Of a DNA stretch of 64,000 bases, positions 22,936 through 34,702 are shown piece by piece; the first letter of the stretch is position 1, and every line of letters starts with the position of its first letter. The notes below the pieces were generated by a model. It saw only the letters and a program-made list of their open reading frames with translations, searched no databases and had not been told where the DNA came from. Source of the stretch: Verticillium longisporum. Lineage: Eukaryota > Ascomycota > Sordariomycetes > Glomerellales > Plectosphaerellaceae. A program made the position numbers and the translations under genes. The stretch lies in contig JAETXT010000001.1 in the NCBI GenBank assembly GCA_019188255.1, forward strand, positions 6,882,001 through 6,946,000. The letters run 5' to 3'.

Positions 22936-23040
22936 TATAGGAGTTAGGGTCTTATAATACTCTTAATAGCTAAGATAAAAGCTAAGCTATATCGTTTTAT
23001 ATATTATTAGAAAGAGAAAAAGCATAACTATTCAATGGAA
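22936..23040 (+). repeat. Island LTR 5' end, truncated at the island edge
   Basis: Starts TATAGGAGTTAGGGTCTTAT and follows the LTR for about 100 bases before stopping abruptly near 23040, where GC-rich unique DNA begins. Confidence 0.65.
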
Positions 23041-24655
23041 ATTAATAGACCCGCGATCTAGACGCGAGAAGACTCGTTGATAGGTAGGGGGGGGGGGGGA
23101 GGGGAGGGGTGATGGCGGATGGATGTACTGGGGGACGTACAGCCCTCGGCCTTCTAAGCATCATTTGGGCGTCCCCCAAGACGAGTCACAAGAGGGAACA
23201 TCTGCACATTGCGTTCAGACTGATACGGGAGAAGGCCTGAAGCACACACCCGAGATGCCAAGTGGGGACAGATGAACATGAAGCAATACCCACGACGCCC
23301 CTTCCATCGGATCATCGCACTCTCCCACAGTCAAGCTTGCCCGAGCGCGAACGGCAAACCGGCTGGCAAAGCATACAGCTGATGAAGCATGGCGGAAAAC
23401 TCGAGCTGAAGAGACGGCCATCGCGCTCGCGTAGTGTCTCGTCTCTGCCCATACCTTATCCTGGTACAACCCTGGACCCCCTCCACCCTTCGTGATTAGC
23501 GGTGCCGCTAGAGGGTCCTGGCCCAGGCAGGCTCTCTCCCCAAACCTTGATTGCGAGGCGCATATCGTTTTGTTCACGCTCAGCTTACATCCGGCGCCCC
23601 GACCTGCCCATTGATCGGCCCCTCCGCTGGGTGTCAAATGGATCGACTGGCGCAACTGTGGGAAGCGGACCAGTAGCGGGTGTTCTCCCAGGATAATCTC
23701 GCCATACAGGCCTTGTTCCTCGTCTGACCATTTGCGCTCTTGGCGTCAGGGTCGCTCAGAGGGATTACAAGCCTCGGTGATCTATCACCTCATCGAAGAC
23801 GAAGCTATCAGGTGGGAGGGCATGGTGACGATGGGGGGGAGGGGAAATCGCCAAAGGGGGGGCGCAAGGATGGGTGGGAGGCCCGTTCCAGCCAGCCAGC
23901 CCCGACCACGGTGGCATGTGGTGTTGGTGTCGAATCCCATCGCGGCCATACGGAAATCGCCAACTGTGGGGGAAAAGACGACGTCAGCGTGCAGAACCGG
24001 CCCGTTGTTGCGTGGTAGCACGACAGGTATCGTGTACTTGGCGCCTCCTCTTGTGTGACAGCCTCTGTGCGACTCCTGGTCCACGGGAGATACACAAGTG
24101 AAAGAAATTCGGCTTTGCTAGGACACAGTGCCACTGACATCGCTTGATTGTCAATCGATCCGCCGTCTTCAACTGCAAAGAGGCATCACTCCAGCATACT
24201 GTGACGAAGAGCTTTTGGACGGATCCTTTCAATCGCATCACCATCGGCTTATCTTTGTGGGAAAATTATTCTCTTGTTGCGTGCGCGAGATGATTCACTT
24301 TGAGAATACCTCTTGCCAATGCTTATCCATTGGCCGTCTTTGCTAAAAACATCGCAATCTGAGGTCTTAGGTACAGCTTGACAAGCACTAGAGTGCAGAA
24401 ATCGTCCGCCGAAGTCCGCCAGTCAAACAATGAAGCAGAAATCGCGGATTCCGGTGCATGCAAAAACCGAACCCAACTCCCTCTCGAAGGCCCTTTGAAA
24501 TGGGCCGTTGCACTTCCAAACGCGGACGCCTTTTCTCAGAACTTGTGTCGAGCCAAGCTTGCCTCTCCCTTATTATTACCCAGGCCCATATCTCGTATCG
24601 ATGCTCTTTCGGGCCACGGGATGATGTGGAAATCATGACTTTGTTGAATCGTTCA
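23041..24655. other. Gap between island and kinase gene, no supported gene
   Basis: Ordinary composition, with a 13-G run at 23087-23099. Overlapping open frames on both strands lack coding character. It should include the 3' untranslated region of the kinase. Confidence 0.45.
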
Positions 24656-27061
24656 TTAGTAGCCCGCCTGTCCTGGCATCTTGCCAAGTGAATGGCCTTG
24701 ACTTGCCAGAGGCAGGTGGTTGTGGCAGAATATCTTCTTCTGTCCGTTGACGTGTGTAGCGTTTTTCTTCGAGGCATCAATGTATTTTGCTGGGTCATCG
24801 TAGCTGTCGTATTGGCAGCATTCAATGTTCTTGAACCAGCGGTAGCCTGCGATGTCTGCGATACTTGCTCGCTTAGCCGGATCAGGATTCAGCATTGACA
24901 ACAGCAAGCGTCGCAGAGCGGGTGGGTTGATGCAGAGATCAAAGGCCTCAAAGAAGGGGTAGTCCCTGTCGCTAAGGGCAGCGTCAGGTTCGGGGTGCTT
25001 CGCATTCCACTTGTCCCAGCCCTTGCAGAAGCTGTCGTAGAGGGGTGCAGCGCCACGCTCGGCTCTGGTCCAAATGTTTCCACCAAAGGTGAGGTAAATC
25101 ATAATGATGGCTGTGCCCCAGACATCCATGCCCCGAGGGTCGTAGGATTGCTTCTTCTGCAAAACCTCAGGAGCAATGTACGGCTCGCTGCCGCAGATGC
25201 CTGGAGAACACATACGTACGTCAGACATGTTCTGGCCGCATTGCCCGCCGGCTTCGCGAAGACCTGGATGGGTTCCAGAGAAGACCTCCGAAACACCAAA
25301 GTCTGTGATCTTGACCTTGCTTCCGTTCATGATGAGCAAATTCTCAAGCTTGATATCGCGGTGAGCGATACCATTGCTGTGGAGGTAGTTGACGCCCTGC
25401 ACGGTCTGCTTCCAAAGACAGAGACGATCCGTCGCGCGTGCAGGGTCCTTGAGATGACCCTTGGCGATGAGCTGGTACATGTCGCCGTCTGCACAGTGCT
25501 CCATCACATGGTTCCAACGTCCATGATCGGTGCAAAGCTGAATGGTTTCGACAATGTTCGGGTGATGCAGGCTCTTGGCGATGCTGTATTCCGACTTGAC
25601 CTTCTTTTCGTACTCCTCCGTAGTGTCTGACTTGCTCTTGCCGCGAAACTCCTTGACAGCATAGAGCTCACCAGGGAAACCCTTGCGACACATCAGAGTC
25701 ACCTTGGAGGTTGCTCCCTTACCAAGATGCTTTCCGTGACGGCCAAGGAGCTTGTTCTGGTACTCGTACTCGGAGAGCAGATCGGCTGTCTCGACGTGGA
25801 AGTCGTCCGGCAGGCTGATACTCAAGCGTCGGGATTTGACTCCGGTACCGGCATCCGGCATCATGGCCCATGGCGACCGCTCCATGTGGGGGGGATGGCA
25901 GACTTCGTCGGGCACGATAGCGGGCTTGCTGTGCCTGTCAAAGCTGCGACGACGTGCTCCGAGGCCGAGAGCTGCCTTCTTGGAGTGCTTCTCTCGGGCG
26001 GTACCGTTGGCGTGCGCAAAGCCAATCGCACGCCCGCGCAAGGAGAATCCGGTGGAGGCGCGGTTCTTCTTGAAATCGTTTGATGACGGCATGGTGTCTG
26101 TCTGGGTCTTGCTAGTGTTCACCATTTCCAGAGTCGAACCCGGCGACGGTGGGCTGTTTGAGCGAGTTGTTGTGTGTGATTGATTCATAGAATATGTCCT
26201 CCGGCCCGCGATAAATCTGCTTGATTCGTTGACTGTGGTGTCAGACGGGCCTTCCAAGTTGGGCATGTTAAAGCCCTTGGCCTCCTTCATGTCAGGTTTG
26301 GGTCCTGTAGTGTTGGAATTGGACCGCTTGAAAAGATTCGACATGCTGCGTTTAAAGCTGCTCGTCGAGGCACCGGTGGGTCGTCGAGACAGAGAGGTGG
26401 CGACCAAATCTTGGTCAGCAACAGGTTGTTTTGTCGGTGACCTCGGTGTCCCAGCAGCACTGCTGGTGAGATCGGGCGAAGGGGTGGAAGCCGTGGCCAG
26501 AGGAGTGGTGGTGGGGTGGTGGTGGTGGTGGAAACTCTGCTTATCCGGGGTGGGCAGCGTGGTGAATTCCTGCGAGTACCTGACGCTGATGGGTGTGACC
26601 GGTTCGTGGTCGTTGGGCGAATCAGTTCCTGTCTCGTCCCCTTCGAGAATCGGACTGGCCAGGTCGTTAGGGTACTGACGAGGTGAGGAAGACAAGGCAG
26701 CGATCGTGTCTGGCTTCTGACCATTCGTGATCGGAATCGGTTGACCTATAAAGGATGCAGATGCATTTGTTAGGAAGAAGGTTCGAGCGGAGAAGGGATT
26801 CGAGATAAAAAAGGAAAGAAGGACCGAGACGGAGAAAGTTGGGAAGAACGTGGGAAACATTGATGACATGACGCAGGGCTGGGGAGCCAAGCACCGAGGC
26901 AGGTTGGCAGTGTGCGAACTGGCGAACAGGCCAGGCGAACAGGGGGGCGTGGTTTACTGGGGTGTGTGTGGCAGGTGCACAGCGAGCAACGTACCAGAAG
27001 GAGGGACAAGAGAACGAGGCGGCGCCTCGTTGGGTTTAGTGCTAACTCCCGAGACTGCCAT
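24656..27061 (-). CDS. Serine/threonine protein kinase, Npr1/Hal (Hal4/Hal5-like) family
   Basis: Exon 1 is 26995-27061 (MAVSGVSTKPNEAPPRSL...) and exon 2 is 24656-26745; the 249-bp intron has a GTACGT donor and TATAG acceptor, giving 718 residues. The first ~350 residues are Ser/Thr/Pro-rich and disordered with a poly-His stretch. The kinase domain spans about 360-670: glycine loop LGKGATSKV, VAIK-type lysine in ELYAVKEFRGK, catalytic HRDIKLENLL (~485), KITDFGVSE (~505) and SEPYIAPEVL (~546). The family-typical CSPGICGSEP segment before APE and the C-terminal HNHLP are present. Yeast relatives stabilise plasma-membrane transporters (potassium, amino acid, ammonium) under stress or nitrogen control. 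A contiguous frame also runs upstream from 26745 to an ATG at 26890, but the spliced start gives a continuous SGQPIPITNG junction and is preferred. Confidence 0.85.
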
Positions 27062-30000
27062 TGTTGCGGTGGCGCAGATGTGCAGGCCAGGACTGATCTG
27101 ATCTTCTTGTCCGGCCCTGTCTGTAGCGGAGATGATTGATTGAGCGCGCGCAAACGTAAGGTAGGTAGGGAGGGTAAGGGGGATTCTTTGCAGCGTAGTC
27201 CGGCACGGTTCGTGAGGCGCACCCGGACGTGGGGCGGCGTGGCCGAAGCTCGGACTAGTGTTGGGCGACTGCTGGCAAGCCGCTAAAAGAGCAGTCTGGT
27301 GATGGTGGGAGGGGCGTCGCTGTTGCCGGCGAAAGTACGACTCAGTTTCTGCTGAACGGCGTCGCAGCGCAGTGCGACCGTGGGCGGATTGCTGGGGAAA
27401 AGGTGGGTGCAGTGTGTAACGTGCAGACCTATCCCATTGCCAAAAAGTCAAAGGCTCCTGCACAGCTGGGATATGCCAGTGATGCAGTTGAAAATGGAGG
27501 TTTATGGCACCTGGTCAGGTAGTTGTGGATTGGTCGGTGTCAGGTCAGATATGGCGTGCAGCACCTTGAGATCCTGGGCGGCGGGAGCGTGTTGAGCTTG
27601 GCTCTGCTGGAGACGCGTTGGGGGTTCGAGACGACGGCACGACAACGTCGTTGTTCCTACAGGAGAGATGGCGATTGCGAATGCGAACCCGTCCAATCCG
27701 AGACTACCTATCTTGGGAATGAGAGAGCTGGCCTGGCGCAGTCGACAGGGGCACGATTCGTAAAGCTGACGGTCGGTTGCTGGTGAGTGAGTACAATTGT
27801 AGTAGGCAAGTAGGGGGCCTGGGGGCCTTGGGGGGTTGACGATTGAGAGTGAGAATGGATGTGTTGAAACCTCCTCCGGCGTCGTGGCACGGCAAGGGAA
27901 CGAGGAAGGAGGAGAGGAAAAGGAAGAACGACGAGAAACACAAAAGTCCGACTCTAGCGGAGACTGAGGGCGAGGTGAGCGATTAAAGATGTCGGGGAAG
28001 TGAATGTCCTGTCACCAAGAAGCCGCCGCCAGGTGCACCCAGTGGATCTAGATCTGATGCTGAACCTCTAGGTGGACACTGGACGCCTTACTGTGTTGAG
28101 CAACCCTGGGATACTTACCCGTCGTCATCTGGCTCGGCTTAAAAGGCTTGTGTTTTGCGAGCGTCAAGAGCGGGGCCGGGCAACAGGGACCATTGGGGGG
28201 CAGGAGCCCATGGACAGGGAGCCAGGGGTCAGGGGGGTCAGGCAGGCACGGTGCGGATTTCGGGGACGGGAAAAAGGCAGCATTGCCAACATCGGCAGGA
28301 GCGAGGGCTGGGTGGGTGAATGAGGGCACCCAGTTGGGTCGTTTTGAGCCACTCGCACGAAGCAAAGTCATCTAGGTGGGGGGCATGACAAGATGTTCAT
28401 CTGCAGTTATGGAGGCGCATCTGGGAAGGAAGGAATGCCCGTGGCGCTTTCGGTGCAGCAAATAGGCCTCAGTTGTCTCCGAAGTATCCGCTACCTTGGA
28501 CCTTGATCCGGCCCTATTTCACCTGGTCAGTCTCAATCGGTCTTGGCAAACCTCGACTCTCCCGACATGATTGACTTCAAGGTGCCAGACCAGGCTAGAT
28601 GTCTGACCTGGGCTCGACCGCAGTGAAACAACGCCCACGACAGCCCGGGATTTCGTTGTCTTGCTCTTATTACTTTATTTTGATGAGCCACCTGGGCCTC
28701 GTGGCACTGCGTGTCTTCTTCTTCTCCAACCTTAATCACGATCGAGGACGATACATAAGCTGTTCATGTAATGGATCGGAAGCAATCGATAGCGGCGCCT
28801 GCACAACCCCTCGCCCTTTATATTTGGATGCCGCTGGTCAAGCAGACCACCGAACCCCAAGCACGAAACATCAGTGCAGAGAACCCATGGACGCTTCAAG
28901 ACCACAGTGCAAATGGAAGGAAGGGGAAGAGCGGGGGGGGGGGGCCCAGCGACTGGCGCCCTGTGGTGGAGAGCTTTGTGGGGGAGATGATGCCATGCAA
29001 CCACGGCCTGGAATCGGCTTGGTTCGTCTCCGGACTGCAGGAACCAATATAATCATCGCGACATCGGGGCAACGCTGGTTATCCCTTGACAGCCAACATG
29101 GCGGATGCTTGGGAGGCACTACTGGCTTCCCAACGCAAGTCTGTCTCTTCCATCACGACACCTAGGCGAAGCACATTAGAAGTATTGACGAGCCGCGCGA
29201 GTTGTGGTGAGAGATGCGCTATGCTGGCAGCTACCTCAGGTCGCTCGCGCCGTCTGGACCTGATTGGACTCCCACGGCTGAAGCGGCACCTATCGTCGCT
29301 GACCAACCGTCCAAAAGATGATCTCTTCCCTCTTCCCCCTTGAATCAAGCAGATGTTTGATTGTGGCTTGGTCAAGGCGTCCAGTCTTTTCCTCCCGTGA
29401 CAGACCGATAGACAATGATCAAGTAGTCACAAGCCAATCAATCATGCGACAACCCTATTCAGGCATACATGTCGATCGCGACTTGACTACCTGTATCCGC
29501 ATCTACCATCAAAGAGCCCCCCTCGTCACGTACGATAGGCACGCTGCCTGACCGTTGCCGTGATCCGTCACCGACCCGCTCATCTGCAGACGTCAGAGTA
29601 CCCCCCTTGTACATGTATGTGCTCTGCGATGTGTGCCACTCCTTGACATCCATTGCAAAGGCATAACTAGATGATCTGTCGAAATCAGTCAGCAGGACTC
29701 CATTGCTTTGACCATTTGACCCTGCGAATAATGTCTCACTACCAAGGGCAATACAGCCATGAGAGAGTGCCGCAACACACACTGTCACGGACACGGACTC
29801 GGACGAGGGAATTGCCAAGCACCGAGGACTCACAAAAAGGTACGCAGGGAATTTTTGTTGGCATACCATAGGCAAGACGCAGGGTACGTCATGTCGTGGC
29901 CCACGATCCTTGGTGTGGGTGTAACTGGCCGCCTCGTAGCCTGCCTGTCAAGAAGAGTACGGGGAATCGCGATCTCGTCATCATTCACGGGCTTCATCCC

Positions 30001-30586
30001 GTACATACCAGCGCCAGATAGATCAGCAGAAGAAAACACAGCCTTTATTAGCATAACAGCGATGCACCGGTGACTAGGTAGATCCGCTTGCCCGCAGGCT
30101 CTCATGGTCAGCCCTTCCGAGTCGTGTAGTAATTTTTCCGTCAAACGAACAAGCGGCCGGACTGGAACTGGAATCTGAGCGATCGAAATCTAGGGTTTGA
30201 CTGTGCTCCAAGGCAATAAGACCTGCCAAGCAAATAGGGTCGGACAAATGCATAACGTTGGTGATCTCTGCGAATGGGACGACTGACTCGTGTTTCATCG
30301 AGCCTTCTCCCCCACGCCCCGTTGCCGTCGTTCTCAACAAAACCCCATGCGCATTTGATCATTTCTTAACGTACTATGGCGGATCCTAAATACATGGTGG
30401 CGGCATGCATGGCAAACCTCTACCTTCCCTAATCCCGGTTAAGGCCCCGGATTTCCCCGCGATCAATGTGATATTGGAGAATTGGTGTTGGGGGGGAGCG
30501 ATGCTGATGATGCAGAAAGGCGCCCCTCGATTTCAGGTGCGACTGCAATCACCCGGTCTTCCACATCCCGGGGTAAGCGCACACAG
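27062..30586. other. Long gap, no supported gene
   Basis: 3.5 kb upstream of the kinase. The nearest part probably holds its promoter and leader. Frames of 60-190 codons occur on both strands without domains; a 12-G run is at about 28933-28944. Two minus-strand frames (30340-30074 and 29875-29459) follow the possible pseudogene at 31078-30587 in the same direction, but I cannot join them convincingly. Confidence 0.4.
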
Positions 30587-31078
30587 CTAGAGTTGCGCTG
30601 ACTTGGCGTGTTCAGCTCGTGCGACATGATTATCGGAGCATCTCAGCGAGGCCCAAGTCACGGAGCAAGGCGGCGAGGCCTGCTTTTTCGGAACTACCGC
30701 AGTCCAGAGCTCGCGGCCATTCTGAGTGATCGGATGATTGAGGAGGAAGCCCACGATACCTGGTACCTTGTACTTCTTCCTCAGCATCTCGGCCCATAGC
30801 TTCGAGAACGCAGTGCTCGGGAACTGGACTACGAGCCACGGTGGCAGTAGAGTTGGAGCCGTCAATCCATTGTTGCCAGCCACCACTGGATCAGCTCGCT
30901 TGTCGGGTTGGGGCAGCTCGGGAGGCACCGATGGCAACGGAGCCTTCTGGAGAATAAGCTTCGTCTGGAACAGCCCATCGGCCGACACCATGAGATCCGG
31001 GGTGTTGAAGGCCTTTCATGAGAACAGATCATCAGGGAATCGACAGCCCCCAAAGGTGGACCTCAGCTTTTGAGGCAT
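30587..31078 (-). pseudogene. Possible broken gene fragment with in-frame TGA
   Basis: On the minus strand an ATG at 31078 (MPQKLRSTFGGCRFPDDLFS) runs into TGA at codon 21, after which the same frame stays open for more than 140 codons (KAFNTPDLMVSADGLFQTKL ... WAEMLRKKYKVPGIVGFLLN ... LWTAVVPKKQ) to a stop at 30587. The composition looks coding. An alternative is a real protein of 134 residues starting at MVSADG (30991). I do not recognise the family; no membrane segment, signal peptide or known motif is visible. Evidence is limited to frame and composition, so confidence is low. Confidence 0.3.
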
Positions 31079-33905
31079 GCTACATCAGGCCGGTCTTGTC
31101 GCCATGAGTGGCACCGAAAGTCTCAAGGCGAACTGAGACTCACAGCCACCGTCTATCAACCACCGCCTACTGTACACAGCCAACATGGAAGGTGATGTGG
31201 ATCTACTTATATTTTTTTCCGTGTCGAAGTCAAGGGATGAACAAACAGTCAGTCTATTCGTAGTACAGCTGACCTTCCAGTGTGAACGCTTCGTCCCGTT
31301 GTATCATCTCAACGTCAAGACTGCCTCGCCTAGCATGGCTGTGTAGCTCAATTGACTTTCCACCTTCAGCATCTCACTGCTCTTCCCTCGGGTGCGCCGA
31401 GGAACCCCATAGCCAGAGAACACGAACATCATCGCGCTTCATCATATGTAAGGACGCCAGCAAGTGGCATATACCCCGGGCCACAAGTCAACGCCCATAT
31501 CAAGCCCGACCAGAATCCTCGCCGGAGGTGTCTCACTCCTCGCCATGCGCCCGCTACAGAACCTCTCTGGAAGGCCGACACGGGGAACTGACACAGGCCC
31601 TTATTAACGAACAAGCGGGGGGGACAGAGACATCTTGGCCATGGCATCGCTTGTCTACAAAGCACTCCAGTCAGTACTTGATCTAAGGTATGAAGCGTTT
31701 CTGTGAACACGATTTTCCCCACGCGATGTTTTAATTCGCCAAATGCGTCTCTGCAATTCGTACAGAGCGCGGGCAAGAGCGCGTGAGGCAGAAAACCTGC
31801 TCGTGCGCGTGACGAAAGCATCCTGGCCAACGGGACTGCATCATTCGCTTTTCTTCGACTGAGGAAGTCACGATGGTAGGCCGTCTTGGCCGCGCCTAGA
31901 CGCCAGATCAGAGTGCGCAGGCGGTCAGGCCCGACCTGCCGAGTGTGGCTGGCAGGGCAGGGGCTCGCGGTGAAGGAGACCGAGGTAAGCGCAAGTCAGT
32001 CTGGGGTAGGCGCTGGAACTGGAAGGTGAGCAGGCGGTCAATGTATCTTTTCAGGTACTCGCTGGAGATGTTGACCGTGTTCATGTCCAACATTGGCTGC
32101 AAGTGGAGAGGCGGCGGTGAAATAGGGAAATGAGCCAAGTTGCGGCCGTGCAGCTCGAGAGTGACCGACCAGACGACGCCAAAGCTCCACCACGGGCTTA
32201 CAACCTCAGGTACTGTACGCCTCTTTTGCCCCCGTGGACCTCGTCAATTGACGACGGTCCTCCACCGCAGATGCAAAAGTCTGTATCTACTCGATGGTCA
32301 TTCGTCAAGCTGGGCTGTGAGCCTCGGGCATCATGCACTTTTGTCGTTCCTATTCTATTCGTGGATTGAGATGACATCCCTGGTGGTTGACCGGCATCAA
32401 GCCCTTCTCCGCGAGCCAACTAGGGGCTGCTTTAGATGGTGGAGTGAGTGCTTGCCGAGAACTCCACAATAGGTGAGGCGTCGTGATCAGTCAGGCTTGG
32501 GTTAGAAGACAGCTGTCCCCCAAATGCGATGCCGTCGAGCCAGGGTCTAGCGACTTCTAGACCCTAATCGTAGCAAGTGCATGGACAGGCACAGCATTCA
32601 TGGCGGCGACAGCTATAGGCGGTCCTCGTTGCTTCTGAAGACGGACAATGAACGTTGAGCAATGAGACGAGGAGGAGGAGCTGCAGTCCAGCGCAGGAGC
32701 CGCCACCCCACTCCATCGGGGCCAGACGAGCTGAGGACTGCCATCAATGATCTGCGGGCTGCGTGCACACGCGGCCGTTGATAGTTTGCTGGCGGGCGAA
32801 ACGGTGGGTCTGGAGATCAACGGCAATACCAAGCAGTGAATGAGTGTCAGGGGAAAAGATGGTGTGAATGAAAGGAGAATTTCATCCCTCTCTTCTGTGC
32901 CAAGAGGACGAGCTGAGGCAGATCAGTCAAGAAGCAAGAACCACAGGTAGGCTCTGCGTATCGAAGATCCCAGGGAACGGATCCAGGGGAATCCAGGGGA
33001 GGGCGGGCCGTAGTCAGGTGGCGTCTGGGTTGCCGTGCCCTGCAGGTCCTAGACAGCGATCCAGCTATTTACTGATTGTTGGATGCTGGATGGGCTTCAG
33101 ACCTGTCCGTGCTGATGAAACATGGTTCGCGGGACGCGATCTGGGAGGGAAACGTTTTTGATCATGGGTCGACAGGTTAATGACGAAGACATGGTGCTGC
33201 AAAGACGAAGACGAAGAAGAAGCTCACAACGCTGCGTCCCTTACGGCTACAGCTTGGGGAAGCTTTGCAGCAGGATAGTTGGGGCCTCTTCGCCATAATT
33301 CGCACGACCCGGGCCCTCTCCTCTCATCCACGACAACCCCCCCCGGCGACTCCCTCTGCCCCCAATAATAAACCCCATCTCCAATTCACCCGATTCACCC
33401 GATTGTCGTCGGCTGCCACGGGTGCCTACTCATCCTCCTCCCCCTCACACAACCCAGCCAGTCCCAATTGGGCTCACACCAGACGCGGCGCAGATCCAGG
33501 GTCCAACCGGGACGGGGGCTGGTGCTTCCGCCGTTCTGTATGTCTGGGCACGGCTTGCCATGTTGGGGGGTGGTGCATTGCATTTTATTGCTGTCAAATG
33601 AATGGCCTTTTCCCATCCTGAGCTGATAGTCGAAAGTGTGCCACCCCTTTTTTCGGTTCGCTGGGCAAAAGCACAAACATGCCATGACAAGTGACACCGT
33701 GAACTCGGTGAGATGAGGAATGGGCACCTTGCCTTGAGCCAGTAGCAGTCGGACCATCGCTCATGTAGTGACGCGGTGGAGACCGGTGTCAAAGCCTGCA
33801 GATCGCGTGTCACAAGGCAAGAGGGGGAAGGGCAGAGAAGACAGAGGCAAGAGAGGGAAGGCGAGACAGAGCCCGCCGAGGCAGGCCGGCAGCGGGACCA
33901 GCCAG
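31079..33905. other. Long gap, no supported gene
   Basis: 2.8 kb with overlapping shadow frames only. The right-hand part probably contains promoter elements for the plus-strand coiled-coil gene. Confidence 0.4.
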
Positions 33906-34004
33906 CGCCAGCAGAGCCAGCAGAGCCAGCAGAGCCAGCAGAGCCAGCAGAGCCAGCAGAGCCAGCTGAGCCAGCAGAGCCAGCAGAGCCAGCAGAGCCA
34001 GCAG
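33906..34004. repeat. 9-bp minisatellite (AGCCAGCAG)n, about 10 units
   Basis: Near-perfect tandem repeat of AGCCAGCAG with one variant unit (CTG for CAG near 33966). It codes (EPA)n or (SQQ)n on the plus strand and (GSA)n on the minus strand, which creates long artificial open frames. It lies ~700 bases before the likely start of the next gene, probably in its promoter or leader. Confidence 0.9.
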
Positions 34005-34702
34005 TCACTAGTGGTGCGTGGCAGGCATGCGAGGTCAGTTCAGGCGGTAAGGGCAACCGCGAGACCCCCCCGCCAGCTACCCAAACAAGAAGCGACGAAG
34101 GGACGAGAGACGGGGGCCCCTGTGCCTTGTGCCTGCCCAACCCTGGCCACTTCTCTCCACCTCACTGGGTCGGGCCCCATGCCCGGCTCGACTCACGACA
34201 ACTTCGGCTCTTTACCTTCCAGACCCCATTTCACTCGGCTTCCCACTTTCCCTCCATCCTCCATTCTTCTGCACACTCTACCCGACATTCAAACGCTCAT
34301 TGCCTCACGACACCCATCCGCCGCCTCAGGTTCTCAACACGTCGGGCTCGAATTTCCGGCCAGCACCTACTCACCTTACTCATCCTTGTTGACGAGGATG
34401 ACCCCTATCGCGACTTCTCAACATTCCGCTTCGCATCCATTGACAAGACAGGTTGCGTCATACCTCTGAGAAACACCTCCCTTTGCTCGCTCCGCTGCCA
34501 CTTGTTAGCCATTGCAGGTCCGGACCGTCGTTCACGCGTCCACTTGCATTTGCACTTGCACTTACCGTCATTCGGTCGTCTCAGTTCGAACACCACACTT
34601 TGCCAACCGATCCATCCGCCACGAGTCACTAGGCAGACCGCGTACCCGAACCCACTGTCGCCGTCGCTCCGACTCGTCGTCCAAGATCGCCCCCGGCTCC
34701 CA

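Larger units (their letters stand above)
5815..23040. repeat. RIP-degraded AT-rich repeat island
   Basis: About 17 kb of very AT-rich sequence in which CA and TG dinucleotides are almost absent by eye and former coding frames are broken by TAA/TAG where Gln or Trp codons would stand. This is the known signature of repeat-induced point mutation in Pezizomycotina. The block is made of copia-type retroelement remnants and many LTR fragments in both orientations, interrupted by four sequences of normal composition: two pogo elements and two solo LTRs. The edges are sharp (near 5815 and 23040), with gene-type DNA directly outside. Such islands are usually heterochromatic. No live host gene is visible inside. 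Confidence 0.9.

Noticed and set aside
5815..23040. Centromere or mitochondrial insertion as explanation for the AT-rich block
   Set aside because: Recognisable copia domains, LTRs in both orientations and RIP-type stops explain the composition; no mitochondrial gene is seen.
29459..29875. 138-codon minus-strand frame as a gene
   Set aside because: Readable but without motif, splice partners or recognisable homology; not enough support.
33445..34140. Minus-strand frame with (GSA)n repeat
   Set aside because: Produced by the 9-bp minisatellite; no coding signal outside the repeat.
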